A stretch of 48,191 bases of DNA from an uncultured Bacteroidales bacterium (lineage in GTDB: Bacteria; Bacteroidota; Bacteroidia; Bacteroidales; UBA932): the NCBI GenBank assembly GCA_934717185.1, contig CAKUYQ010000019.1, forward strand, positions 1 through 48,191, in the 5' to 3' direction. The translations under genes and the position numbers were made by a program. Below the pieces are notes generated by a model, which was not told where the DNA came from, did no database searches, and saw only the letters and a program-made list of their open reading frames with translations. Below are positions 1 to 7,813 of the stretch, one piece after another; within the stretch, counting starts at the first letter, position 1; each line of letters opens with the position of its first letter.

Positions 1-2
1 AT

Positions 3-78
3 GCGGAAATAGCTCAGTTGGTAGAGCACAACCTTGCCAAGGTTGGGGTCGCGAGTTCGAGTCTCGTTTTCCGCTCCA
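3..78 (+). tRNA. tRNA-Gly (anticodon GCC)
   Basis: The sequence folds as a complete tRNA. A perfect 7-bp acceptor stem pairs bases 3-9 with 68-74. The anticodon loop reads TTGCCAA, giving anticodon GCC, and the T arm carries the usual GTTCGAG loop. The discriminator base is T75 and the CCA end is encoded at 76-78. It lies at the window edge, so its promoter is not visible. A terminator follows five bases later, so this gene is the end of its transcript. Confidence 0.95.
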
Positions 79-82
79 AAAT

Positions 83-109
83 ACCTCGGATTTTCTCCGA
101 GGTTTTTTT
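83..109 (+). terminator. Rho-independent terminator after tRNA-Gly
   Basis: A perfect 8-bp stem (83-90 with 96-103, ACCTCGGA and TCCGAGGT) encloses a 5-nt loop and is followed directly by a run of T. It separates tRNA-Gly from tRNA-Leu, which has its own promoter. Confidence 0.85.
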
Positions 110-121
110 GTGTCTTAAAAT

Positions 122-152
122 TTTGGGCATTTAAAATCATTTGCTATCTTTG
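122..152 (+). promoter_or_regulatory. Bacteroidota-type promoter of tRNA-Leu
   Basis: TTTG at 122-125, exactly 19 bases, then TATCTTTG at 145-152. This matches the Bacteroidetes sigma-ABfr consensus TTTG-N19-TAnnTTTG completely. The predicted start of transcription is near 159, about 20 bases upstream of the tRNA. Confidence 0.7.
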
Positions 153-180
153 CGCGTAGAATAGATTTTATTTCATAATT

Positions 181-266
181 GCTCAGGTGGTGGAATAGGT
201 AGACACGCAGGACTTAAAATCCTGTGGGCAGCAATGTCCGTACGGGTTCGATTCCCGTCCCGAGCA
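181..266 (+). tRNA. tRNA-Leu (anticodon TAA)
   Basis: An 86-nt class II tRNA with a long variable arm. The anticodon stem pairs CAGGA (208-212) with TCCTG, around a loop containing TAA at 215-217. The T arm (242-258) has a perfect 5-bp stem. The acceptor stem pairs 181-187 with 259-265 and contains one A-C mismatch (A185/C261). The discriminator is A266. CCA is not encoded: the next bases are CGG, so it must be added after transcription, unlike the neighbouring tRNA-Gly. Confidence 0.93.
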
Positions 267-269
267 CGG

Positions 270-303
270 AAAAGGGTTGCAATTTAGTTTGCAGCCCTTT
301 TCT
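270..303 (+). terminator. Terminator after tRNA-Leu
   Basis: A 13-bp stem pairs 270-282 with 289-301 through one G-T wobble. Its outer A/T bases give a T run on both strands. It can end the tRNA-Leu transcript and may back up the fabF terminator from the other side. Confidence 0.75.
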
Positions 304-341
304 GTATTGTTTTATATCTGTAAAGCATAATTCGGTACTAT

Positions 342-373
342 AAAAAACGGAATCTCCTTATGCAGGAAATTCC
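342..373 (-). terminator. Terminator after fabF
   Basis: Read on the minus strand, GGAAT-tt-CCT pairs with AGG-ag-ATTCC around a 5-nt loop (349-358 with 364-373) and is followed by six T (342-347). It lies about 55 bases beyond the fabF stop codon and closes the acpP-fabF transcript. Confidence 0.7.
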
Positions 374-426
374 ATCTTAACCTTTATGCTCTAAAACTCT
401 GTTCTGAGCAATCTAATTGGAAATCT

Positions 427-1677
427 TTAGTACTTTTTAAAAACTAAACATGAGTTGTGACCGCCAAATCCAAAGGTATTGTTGATGGCAACTTTAACCT
501 CTCTATGTTGAGCTTTGTTAAGAGTAAGATTCAACTTGTAATCTATCTCGGGATCCTCCTCTGTAAAATTAATTGTAGGAGGGACAACACTGTTACACAT
601 AGCATCAATGCATGCGAGTGACTCAACAGCCCCGGCAGCGCCAAGCAGGTGGCCTGTCATGGATTTGGTTGAACTTATATTCAATTTGTAAGCGTGCTCC
701 CCAAATACAGCCTTAATGGCCTTTAATTCGGCAATATCTCCAAGAGGCGTAGATGTTCCATGAACATTAATATAGTCTACATCCTCCGGCTGCATCCCCG
801 CATCCTGCAGAGCAAGTTTCATTGCCTGAATTGCCCCATGTCCTTCGGGATGTGGAGCTGTAATATGGTGTGCATCGGCAGTCATTGCTGCACCGCAGAC
901 CTCTGCATATATCTTTGCTCCGCGGGCAACAGCATGCTCATACTCCTCAAAGATAAGAATGCCGGACCCTTCACCCATCACAAAACCGTCTCTGTTTTTA
1001 TCAAATGGCCTGCTGGCTGTTTGGTAATCGTCATTTCTTGTTGAAAGAGCCTGTGCAGAGTTGAAGCCGCCAATGCTTGGTATTGTAATGCCGGCCTCAG
1101 ATCCGCCTGTAACCATCACATCTGCCTTGCCGCAACGGATTATGTCAAAGGCGTTGCCCATTGCGTGAGATGATGATGCACATGCAGAAACTGCAGCGTA
1201 ATTTGGTCCCATAAAGCCATACTTGATAGAGATCAAGCCGGCTGCCATATCCGGGATCATCTTGGGAATAAGCATTGGGCTAAAGCGAGGTATTTTTCCA
1301 CCTTCGCAATAGCCCATTATCTCTTGGGTAAGTGTTTCAATTCCACCTATCCCTGATCCTACAACCACGCCAACACGATCCTTGTCAATTGTCTCAAGAT
1401 CCAGTTTTGAATCCTTTATAGCCTCATCGCAAGCTATTATTGCATACTGGCAAAATCTGTCTGTCTTTCTTGCCTCTTTGCGGTCTATGTTGAATGCTGC
1501 AGGATCATAGTCCTTTATCTCACACGCAAATTTAGTTTTAAAAAGAGAGGTGTCGAATCTTGTTATAGGACACGCACCACTTACGCCATTATTTAGATTT
1601 GTGAAAAACTCCTCTACATTGTGACCCAAGGGATTAATTGTTCCTATACCTGTAATAACTACTCTTCTTAACTCCAT
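427..1677 (-). CDS. fabF: 3-oxoacyl-[acyl-carrier-protein] synthase II (KASII, FabF)
   Basis: This is the cytosolic condensing enzyme that elongates acyl-ACP with malonyl-ACP in type II fatty acid synthesis. At 416 residues it has the usual family length. The thiolase-fold catalytic triad is visible: nucleophile Cys166 in SACASSS, His306 in HGTSTPLGD and His343 in GHLLGAAGA. The Gly-rich C-terminal FGFGGHN motif is also present. It begins with ATG 14 bases after the acpP stop, so enzyme and carrier protein are co-transcribed, a common arrangement in Bacteroidota. All key residues are intact. A FabB-type identity is less likely because fabB is mostly found elsewhere. Confidence 0.96.
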   Translation of the reverse strand: MELRRVVITGIGTINPLGHNVEEFFTNLNNGVSGACPITRFDTSLFKTKFACEIKDYDPAAFNIDRKEARKTDRFCQYAIIACDEAIKDSKLDLETIDKDRVGVVVGSGIGGIETLTQEIMGYCEGGKIPRFSPMLIPKMIPDMAAGLISIKYGFMGPNYAAVSACASSSHAMGNAFDIIRCGKADVMVTGGSEAGITIPSIGGFNSAQALSTRNDDYQTASRPFDKNRDGFVMGEGSGILIFEEYEHAVARGAKIYAEVCGAAMTADAHHITAPHPEGHGAIQAMKLALQDAGMQPEDVDYINVHGTSTPLGDIAELKAIKAVFGEHAYKLNISSTKSMTGHLLGAAGAVESLACIDAMCNSVVPPTINFTEEDPEIDYKLNLTLNKAQHREVKVAINNTFGFGGHNSCLVFKKY

Positions 1678-1691
1678 TATAGTGTGATGAT

Positions 1692-1928
1692 TTACTGTAA
1701 ATTGCTTTCGATATATTTGATAGCGTCACCAACGGTTGCTATTTTCTCAGCAGCCTCATCCGGAATAGTAATGTTAAAAGCCTTCTCAAATTCCATGATA
1801 AGCTCTACTGTGTCAAGAGAATCAGCGCCTAAATCTTTTGTAAAGCTAGCCTCAGGGGTAACCTCATTTGCATCTACATTTAATTTTTCAACGATGATGT
1901 CCTTAACTTTAGAAGTAATGTCTGCCAT
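1692..1928 (-). CDS. acpP: Acyl carrier protein
   Basis: A 78-residue acidic carrier protein of normal length. The DLGADSLDTVEL motif places the phosphopantetheine attachment Ser at residue 37. It carries growing acyl chains in fatty acid, lipid A and lipoprotein precursor synthesis. It is the first gene of the acpP-fabF operon. A good Bacteroidota promoter lies about 110 bases upstream, which leaves an untranslated leader of roughly 100 bases that is A/T-rich and without an obvious fold. Confidence 0.97.
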   Translation of the reverse strand: MADITSKVKDIIVEKLNVDANEVTPEASFTKDLGADSLDTVELIMEFEKAFNITIPDEAAEKIATVGDAIKYIESNLQ

Positions 1929-2035
1929 GATTTTAATAAAATTAGTTAATATTTTAGTTTTAGTATATAATCTATTTATCTCAAATTAATGCAATCAAAG
2001 CCGAATAATAAATTCAAACTGTCAATTACAACGCG

Positions 2036-2066
2036 CAAAGGTAAATAAATTTTTTTAAAATGCAAT
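2036..2066 (-). promoter_or_regulatory. Promoter of acpP-fabF
   Basis: On the minus strand TACCTTTG (2043 to 2036) matches TAnnTTTG. ATTG, a 3/4 match to TTTG, lies 19 bases upstream at 2063-2066. It is back-to-back with the purN promoter, so the region between the two genes is a divergent promoter. Confidence 0.6.
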
Positions 2067-2082
2067 TCTATGGATATTGTAT

Positions 2083-2090
2083 TATCTTTG
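2083..2090 (+). promoter_or_regulatory. -7 element of purN promoter
   Basis: TATCTTTG fits TAnnTTTG exactly. No good TTTG is seen at the expected upstream distance. A start of transcription near 2097 would exclude the most upstream ATG at 2070 as the purN start, and so favours ATG 2106 or 2118. Confidence 0.5.
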
Positions 2091-2117
2091 AGCCTTAAAT
2101 ACTTAATGATTTTAGAT

Positions 2118-2720
2118 ATGATTAATCTTGCAATTTTTTCGTCGGGAAATGGCACAAATGCAGAAAACATTATAAAATACTTTAATAAAAGAGGAGATAG
2201 TTCTGCCATAAATGTAAAGGTTTTGTTTTGTAACAACCCGCAGGCAGGTGTTATGGCAAGAGCGAGAAATTTAGGAGTTCCGGCAGTTGTCCTTTCAAAG
2301 GAGGAGATGACATTGGCCGGGACAGATAAGACAATACTTACAGATCTGCTTAGTTTCTTTAATATAGATGCAATTATTCTAGCCGGCTATCTTTTAAAAG
2401 TACCGTTGCAGCTTATACATACCTATCCTGGAAAGATCATTAATATACATCCTGCGCTTCTGCCAAAATATGGGGGAAAGGGTATGTATGGCCATCATGT
2501 GCATGAGGCTGTTATATCTGCCTGTGAAAAGGAGAGTGGAATTACAATTCATCTTGCAGATGAGGTCTATGACAACGGCCGAATTATCTTTCAGGCAAAG
2601 TGCGGTATAGACAAATCGGATACTCCGGACACCTTGGCCGCAAAGATTCATCTGCTTGAGCAGGCTAATTTTCCAAAGGTTATAGAGAGGTATCTTACTG
2701 AGGACCGGATGGTTTTTTAG
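2118..2720 (+). CDS. purN: Phosphoribosylglycinamide formyltransferase (GAR transformylase)
   Basis: Transfers the formyl group of 10-formyltetrahydrofolate to GAR in step 3 of purine synthesis. With ATG 2118 the protein is 200 residues, normal for PurN, and starts at the first beta strand (MINLAIFSSGNGTN). Asn109 and His111 in INIHPALLPKYGGKGM, and Asp148 in HLADEVYDNGRII, match the catalytic Asn-His-Asp set of the family. In-frame ATGs at 2070 and 2106 exist; 2070 is unlikely because the -7 promoter element lies downstream of it. The 3' end overlaps the convergent membrane-protein gene by 26 bases. Gene purH, two steps from the end of the same pathway, is 9 kb away. Confidence 0.93.
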   Translation: MINLAIFSSGNGTNAENIIKYFNKRGDSSAINVKVLFCNNPQAGVMARARNLGVPAVVLSKEEMTLAGTDKTILTDLLSFFNIDAIILAGYLLKVPLQLIHTYPGKIINIHPALLPKYGGKGMYGHHVHEAVISACEKESGITIHLADEVYDNGRIIFQAKCGIDKSDTPDTLAAKIHLLEQANFPKVIERYLTEDRMVF

Positions 2721-3327
2721 AGGCTGTTGAACTTAATGCAGCAAGTATCTTGTCTACGGTGTATGTAAAGGCAACAAGCTCTATAAGACCATAAACTGCG
2801 TTTGAGAACCCTTTGTCGGGAAGCAACATAACAGAGGCGATAATGAGTGAATCTGTTACTAAAAAGACTTTTCCTGGGGTAATATTCTTATACTTGTTTA
2901 TAATAAGTACAATTACATCTGTTCCACCGGTGCTGCCCCCCTGCTTGAACACTATGGCTATTCCTATTCCGCTTAGAATACCGCCGATTATTGCGTTGAG
3001 CATCATCTCCTGGATGTCGCTGCGCCAAGGGATGAGAGGCATATATCTGAACAGGAGTGTGGTTATAATTATACAGTATATGGTCTTTATGCCAAAACCT
3101 TTTCCCAATATGGCAAAGCCTATGATAAGCAGAATGGCATTAAGTGTAAAATAGGTATAGTCTATGGGGATGTTGAATCCGTAAAAGACAACAGAAGCAA
3201 GGCCTGCAACGCCTCCGCCCGGAAAACCGTTGGGGATAATAAACGCAACCCATCCGAATACGTAGATTGCAAGTGCTATTGTCATTAACAGATACTCTTT
3301 TATGCCCTTTAAAACTATATCTTTCAT
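2695..3327 (-). CDS. YitT-family membrane protein lacking the C-terminal DUF2179 domain
   Basis: A 210-residue protein with about six hydrophobic membrane segments. It has the conserved family signatures FIIPNGFPGGGVAGLA near residues 29-44 and FKQGGSTGGTD near residues 127-137. YitT proteins are integral membrane proteins of unclear transport or sensing role. Most members are about 280-300 residues and end in a cytoplasmic DUF2179 domain. Here the protein stops soon after the last membrane segment, in a low-complexity tail (SSTASKKPSGPQ), and the gene's 3' end lies inside the end of purN. The loss could be natural or a truncation. No substrate can be named. Confidence 0.82.
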   Translation of the reverse strand: MKDIVLKGIKEYLLMTIALAIYVFGWVAFIIPNGFPGGGVAGLASVVFYGFNIPIDYTYFTLNAILLIIGFAILGKGFGIKTIYCIIITTLLFRYMPLIPWRSDIQEMMLNAIIGGILSGIGIAIVFKQGGSTGGTDVIVLIINKYKNITPGKVFLVTDSLIIASVMLLPDKGFSNAVYGLIELVAFTYTVDKILAALSSTASKKPSGPQ

Positions 3328-3370
3328 TGTATATTTAACAGTTTTTTGTGTAATAATGTGGATTTTAAAT

Positions 3371-3408
3371 AAAAACGGCCGCTAAAATAATAAATATTTA
3401 GCAACCGT
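3371..3408 (-). terminator. Terminator after dsbD
   Basis: On the minus strand a 12-bp stem with one 2-nt internal mismatch (3397-3408 with 3375-3386) is followed by TTTTTATTT. It lies about 60 bases beyond the dsbD stop codon. Confidence 0.6.
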
Positions 3409-3467
3409 CTCTATTTTACTCTGTTTTTTAATATTTATTCAACTTTTTCTATGGGATTGCATAATCC

Positions 3468-5654
3468 TTAGTTGTTGGCTTTTACATCTTTGTATACTGT
3501 AATGCCGTTTTTAAGAAATTCTATAAAACTTTCTACATTAAGATCATAGCCTCTTGGTTCAACAATCTCATTGCCGCTGTTATCTGTTATAATATAATAA
3601 GGCATGGCATTTACCTCATACTTGCCCATAACAAGATTGGTGTTTATCTTACCTAACTGTTTTAGTACCTTTCCATTAGGAAGAGTAACCCAATCAGATT
3701 CCGGAACATCTACCTTAACATCACCGTAGAGAGACAGGAATACATAGTCTTCATTCAGCATCTGTTTGATTCTTGGATCACTTAAAACTCTTGCCTCCAT
3801 TTCGCGGCAATTTACGCATGCGCTACCTGTAAAATCTATGAACAGTGGTTTGCCAACCTTTTTTGAATATTCCAAGGCTTCTGCATAGTCGTAGAATCCG
3901 TGAATGCCATCGGGGTGTTTAAGTCCTGCAGGGTTTTTGGCATTTGCAATCTCATAGGCAATAGCCTGCTCGCCACCACTAACGGATACACCTTGGTTCT
4001 GTCCCTTGTAGAGGTTGAAATCCAATGTCTCAATAGGAGGAAGGTAACCGCTCAATACTTTAAGAGGTGCACCCCACATCCCCGGAATCATATATACGAC
4101 AAAAGCAAATGTAATAATAGACAGGAACAGTCTCTTTACAGACAGATGCTCTGTAGGGGTGTCATGAGCAAACCTCAGCTTGCCAAGAAGATATAAACCA
4201 AGCAGTGAGAATATTACTATCCACAAAGCCAAGTATGTCTCCCTGTCTAAAAGATGCCACTGGTAAACCTGGTCTGCAACGCTAAGGAATTTAAGTCCTA
4301 ACGCAAGCTCAATAAAACCAAGTACAACCTTTACTGAGTTGAGCCATCCTCCACTCTTTGGAAGATCTTTAAGTAACGATGGTGCAAAAGCAAATATCGT
4401 AAAAGGAAGTGCAAAGGCAGCAGAGAAGGCAAACATTGTTATGATTGGCTCCCAGATTTCGCCTTGAGTACTCTTTATAAGCACAGAACTTACAATAGGT
4501 CCTGTACATGAGAACGAAACAAGTACCAATGTGAGCGCCATAAAGAATACACCTATAAGGCCGCCCTTATCTGACTTTTCGTCTGACTTGTTAACCATCC
4601 AGCTTGGCATTGTAATCTCAAATGCACCAAAGAAGCTGGCTGCAAACACCATAAATATAAGGAAGAAGAGGATATTTGGAATCCAGTGTGTAGCAAGCCA
4701 GTTAAATATGTCTGCTGTAACGGCATCACCTCCTACAAAATAGGTTATGAGAATGATTATGGCAATAGGCAGGGTGTACAGTGCGATAATGGAGAAACCG
4801 TAGAACATAGCCATAAATCTTCCGCGAGATTTGCTTTTCCCGCCGGAATTCTTTAAAAAGAACGAAACAGTCATAGGCACCATTGGAAAAACGCAAGGCG
4901 TAAGCAATGCAACAAATCCCCACGCAATAGCCTCCAATATAACTGCCCATATAGATTTGCCTCCGTTTTCTGTTAATGGTTTCTCATTTGCAGGAGCTGC
5001 AACGCTGCTTGCCTGCAAATCTTTGCCGTCATCTGTTGCGATCGCCTCATTCTCGTTTGTGGCAGAGGATTCTGTGGCTTCCAAACTATTTGAGGCGTCT
5101 GCAGTATTTTCTTTAACACTCTCTGTTGGAGTGTTTTCGGCCTTGTTGTCTGATGCAGATGCAGGTGCAGATGCCGCCACACCTTCTGCAGCAGGCAGTT
5201 TTATGGTAATCTCCTCATCTGCAGGGGGCATACAGCTCTCTCCTGAACATGTCTGCCACTCCAAAGTAACTGTAACGGACGTTGGATTTGCGGAGGATAC
5301 AGATACCTTTTGCGCAATGACAACACCGTCACCTGCTGTTCCAATCTCCATTCCAAAACTGCTGCTGAATTCTTTGTGGACAGAGGTCTTTATGTATGGC
5401 GCACCAACCGCTTTAACACCGTCACCACCGGAGATGGTAAGGGTGGTTGCAATAGGGCCGTCTTTATAAGGCCCAAGATCGTAAATATGCCATTCCGAAC
5501 CCATTGAACCCTTAAGCTCAATTTCGTAGATATTGTTGTCTGCCTTTATAACCTTGCTGCTCCAGCTTACAGGATTATCCCCAAATTGTGCAGACAAAAG
5601 GTTGCTTACAGATAGGAATATCATGGCAAACAGCCATGTTAATTTGTGTCTCAT
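3468..5654 (-). CDS. dsbD: Thiol:disulfide interchange protein DsbD family
   Basis: Moves electrons from cytoplasmic thioredoxin across the inner membrane to periplasmic disulfide-handling proteins. I start it at ATG 5654, giving 728 residues, because a clean signal peptide (MRHKLTWLFAMIFLS through LLSAQ) begins there; a longer frame would add 32 residues. Order of parts: signal peptide; N-terminal periplasmic domain with CSGESC; an Ala/Ser/Glu-rich linker of about 70 residues; a CcdA-like eight-helix membrane domain with its two redox cysteines in LLTPCVFPMVP and SFSCTGPIV; and a C-terminal thioredoxin domain with ACVNCREME, where CVNC is the active site. All three redox modules look intact. 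The exported nitroreductase-like gene is 89 bases upstream on the same strand. Confidence 0.93.
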   Translation of the reverse strand: MRHKLTWLFAMIFLSVSNLLSAQFGDNPVSWSSKVIKADNNIYEIELKGSMGSEWHIYDLGPYKDGPIATTLTISGGDGVKAVGAPYIKTSVHKEFSSSFGMEIGTAGDGVVIAQKVSVSSANPTSVTVTLEWQTCSGESCMPPADEEITIKLPAAEGVAASAPASASDNKAENTPTESVKENTADASNSLEATESSATNENEAIATDDGKDLQASSVAAPANEKPLTENGGKSIWAVILEAIAWGFVALLTPCVFPMVPMTVSFFLKNSGGKSKSRGRFMAMFYGFSIIALYTLPIAIIILITYFVGGDAVTADIFNWLATHWIPNILFFLIFMVFAASFFGAFEITMPSWMVNKSDEKSDKGGLIGVFFMALTLVLVSFSCTGPIVSSVLIKSTQGEIWEPIITMFAFSAAFALPFTIFAFAPSLLKDLPKSGGWLNSVKVVLGFIELALGLKFLSVADQVYQWHLLDRETYLALWIVIFSLLGLYLLGKLRFAHDTPTEHLSVKRLFLSIITFAFVVYMIPGMWGAPLKVLSGYLPPIETLDFNLYKGQNQGVSVSGGEQAIAYEIANAKNPAGLKHPDGIHGFYDYAEALEYSKKVGKPLFIDFTGSACVNCREMEARVLSDPRIKQMLNEDYVFLSLYGDVKVDVPESDWVTLPNGKVLKQLGKINTNLVMGKYEVNAMPYYIITDNSGNEIVEPRGYDLNVESFIEFLKNGITVYKDVKANN

Positions 5655-5743
5655 GTTTTTAGTAATAATGTTAATGATTCTCTTTACTGTTATATAAACA
5701 CGTAAACAGCCATTTCCCCTAATTTGTGCAGAAAAAGAGTATA

Positions 5744-6364
5744 TTACCATTTATTGTAATGCACCCTCTCCGGTTTCCATTTATCTTTTGGTGTATTGTC
5801 TCCTGCAGGATAACCTATTGGAATAAGACACAGAGGAATATATGGCTGAGGAATATTAAAGGCACCGTTTATCTCCGCTATTCTCTCATCGTATGGCCAA
5901 CCTGCAGTCCATACTGCGCCAAGCCCCATAGACTCCACCGCCAAAAGAATGTTCTCTGTTGCAGCGGCACAATCCAACATCCAATTCTTGCTTACCTCCG
6001 GGTTTCCTACAACAACAATTGCAGCCCCTGCGGTCTGCAGCATTTTTGCCCTTGGCATCTTCTTGGCCAAAGCCTCCATATCTGCCTTGTTCTCTATAAT
6101 GACAAAATCCCATGGCTGGCGGTTCATTCCGGTTGGAGCGGCCATCCCGGCTTTGACAATCAGCTCCAAGGTGTCTTTAGAGATAGCTTTCCCGTTAAAA
6201 GCCCTTACGCTTTTTCTATTAAAGATAGTCTCAAGAGTAGAGTTCTGTTTTGTATGATTGCATTTGCCGCAGCATTTCTTACCCTCTTGGGCATAAGAAT
6301 CAAAAGACAGCAAGCATCCCATAAAAAGGAGTGCAGAAAATAAAAGCATTAAATTATTTCTCAT
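5744..6364 (-). CDS. Exported nitroreductase-family protein
   Basis: An FMN-dependent nitroreductase-like fold of 206 residues. The flavin-site signature RKSVRAFNGKAI lies near residues 50-61, followed by AAPTGMNRQPWDFV, and a later AVESMGLGAVW segment. Uncommon for the family, it begins with an N-terminal export signal (MRNNLMLLFSALLFMG, followed by LLSFDSYAQ). A cysteine-rich stretch KKCCGKCNH comes right after the predicted cleavage site, so the enzyme may act in the periplasm or at the membrane. FMN enzymes are usually cytoplasmic; the cofactor could need Tat export or periplasmic loading, yet no twin-arginine is seen. The gene sits 14 bases after rodA and is probably the last gene of the cell-shape operon. 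Its substrate is unknown. Confidence 0.82.
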   Translation of the reverse strand: MRNNLMLLFSALLFMGCLLSFDSYAQEGKKCCGKCNHTKQNSTLETIFNRKSVRAFNGKAISKDTLELIVKAGMAAPTGMNRQPWDFVIIENKADMEALAKKMPRAKMLQTAGAAIVVVGNPEVSKNWMLDCAAATENILLAVESMGLGAVWTAGWPYDERIAEINGAFNIPQPYIPLCLIPIGYPAGDNTPKDKWKPERVHYNKW

Positions 6365-6378
6365 ATCATTTTAATTGT

Positions 6379-7812
6379 TTAGTTTCCTCTTTGTTGTTCG
6401 AGTTTTACAAATATAAACAACATAATTGTAAAAGTCCACAATGACGAGCCGCCATAGCTCAAAAACGGGAGTGGAATACCAATTACAGGAACAATGCCAA
6501 TTGTCATCCCTATATTAATAAAGACATGCATGAACAGACAGGAGGCGATGCAGTAGCCGTATATTCTTGTAAAGCTGTCTTTCTGTTTTTCGGAATCGTT
6601 TATTATTCTGCAAATCAGTGCAGCATACAGCGAAATAATGACTGCGCATCCAAAAAAACCCCACTCTTCGCCAACGGTGCAGAATATAAAATCGGTGCTC
6701 TGCTCCGGCACAAAATTAAACTTGGTCTGAGTTCCGTCTAAATATCCTTTACCCCAAAAACCACCGGAACCTATTGCTATCTGGGACTGGTGAACATTAT
6801 ATCCGGCCCCCTTTAGATCCTCCTGTATACCAAGCAGATTCTCTATTCTGGCTCTTTGGTGAGGTTGGAGTACATTGTTGAATATAAAATTCACGGAAAA
6901 GATAAGCATAAGGCTCACAGTAAAGATGGAGGAGATAACCTTAAAGTAGGGTATCCTCTTCCTCAAATTTCCAATCGCCTTTATTACAGATATTGGTAGT
7001 ATGATTACAAGCGCCCAGTATTCCGGTTTCATGATATTGCTCCACTGCATCCTATCTAAACTTTGAAAATATGGGATAAAGGCAATGAAAAGAGATGTAC
7101 ATATTATAGGAATTATCCATCTTATTAACTTTCTTGTTGCCAAACAGGTAGCTGTAGCGGTAAAGAAGAAGAGGATAGCTATGGCAATAATGGGGCTGAA
7201 CTTAAGCGTTATCACAAAAAGGAATATTGAGATAAAACCAAAAACAAGCAGCCAGCCTGACAACCCCTCGCGGTAGAGCATAAAGATAAATCCAAGATAG
7301 ACAAGCGCAGAACCGGTCTCTTTTTCCATTACAATCAGCAGAATTGGAATTAAGATAATGAGTGCAACGGTGATCATGTCTCTTGCCTTGGATATTCGGA
7401 ATCCGTATTTGCTCATAACGTAAGAGAGAAGGAGTGAGGTGGTTATCTTTGAAACCTCTGCAGGCTGAAAACTCACGGGGCCAAGTACAAACCAGGATCT
7501 CGAACCGTTTATCTCTTTTCCAAGAAATATAACGGCAGCAAGCAACAGCAGTATGCCGGCATACAGGATTGGGGAGAGGGTGCTGTAGAGCTCTTGTGGA
7601 AGAACAAACAGTATTAGGAAAGCTATGATAAAGGCGGAGAGCATCCAGATGAACTGCATTCCGTATTTCTGTGAGAAATCCAGAATAAAGTTATGTTCAT
7701 CTGTGTATACCGCTGAGTATATGTTGAGCCATCCAAAAACGACCAATATAAAGTAGAGCGCTATAAGCACCCAGTCAAACTTCCCGGTTTTTTCTCTTGT
7801 AGCCAATATCAT
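6379..7812 (-). CDS. rodA: Peptidoglycan glycosyltransferase RodA (SEDS family)
   Basis: A polytopic inner-membrane SEDS glycosyltransferase that polymerises lipid II for lateral wall growth together with PBP2. At 477 residues it is longer than E. coli RodA (370). The extra length is a middle segment of about 100 residues with several additional hydrophobic stretches (roughly residues 190-300), a form I associate with Bacteroidota. Conserved pieces include GSRSWFVLGPVSFQPAEVSK, where the catalytic Asp region of the family follows the first motif, AIGSGGFWGKGYLDGTQT, VPEQSTDFIF and the C-terminal GIPLPFLSYGGSS. It starts one base after the mrdA stop codon. Confidence 0.95.
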   Translation of the reverse strand: MILATREKTGKFDWVLIALYFILVVFGWLNIYSAVYTDEHNFILDFSQKYGMQFIWMLSAFIIAFLILFVLPQELYSTLSPILYAGILLLLAAVIFLGKEINGSRSWFVLGPVSFQPAEVSKITTSLLLSYVMSKYGFRISKARDMITVALIILIPILLIVMEKETGSALVYLGFIFMLYREGLSGWLLVFGFISIFLFVITLKFSPIIAIAILFFFTATATCLATRKLIRWIIPIICTSLFIAFIPYFQSLDRMQWSNIMKPEYWALVIILPISVIKAIGNLRKRIPYFKVISSIFTVSLMLIFSVNFIFNNVLQPHQRARIENLLGIQEDLKGAGYNVHQSQIAIGSGGFWGKGYLDGTQTKFNFVPEQSTDFIFCTVGEEWGFFGCAVIISLYAALICRIINDSEKQKDSFTRIYGYCIASCLFMHVFINIGMTIGIVPVIGIPLPFLSYGGSSLWTFTIMLFIFVKLEQQRGN

Positions 7813-7813
7813 T

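Noticed and set aside
5655..5750. Longer N-terminus for dsbD (start at 5750)
   Set aside because: The extra 32 residues would precede a complete signal peptide and would overlap the upstream nitroreductase-like gene.
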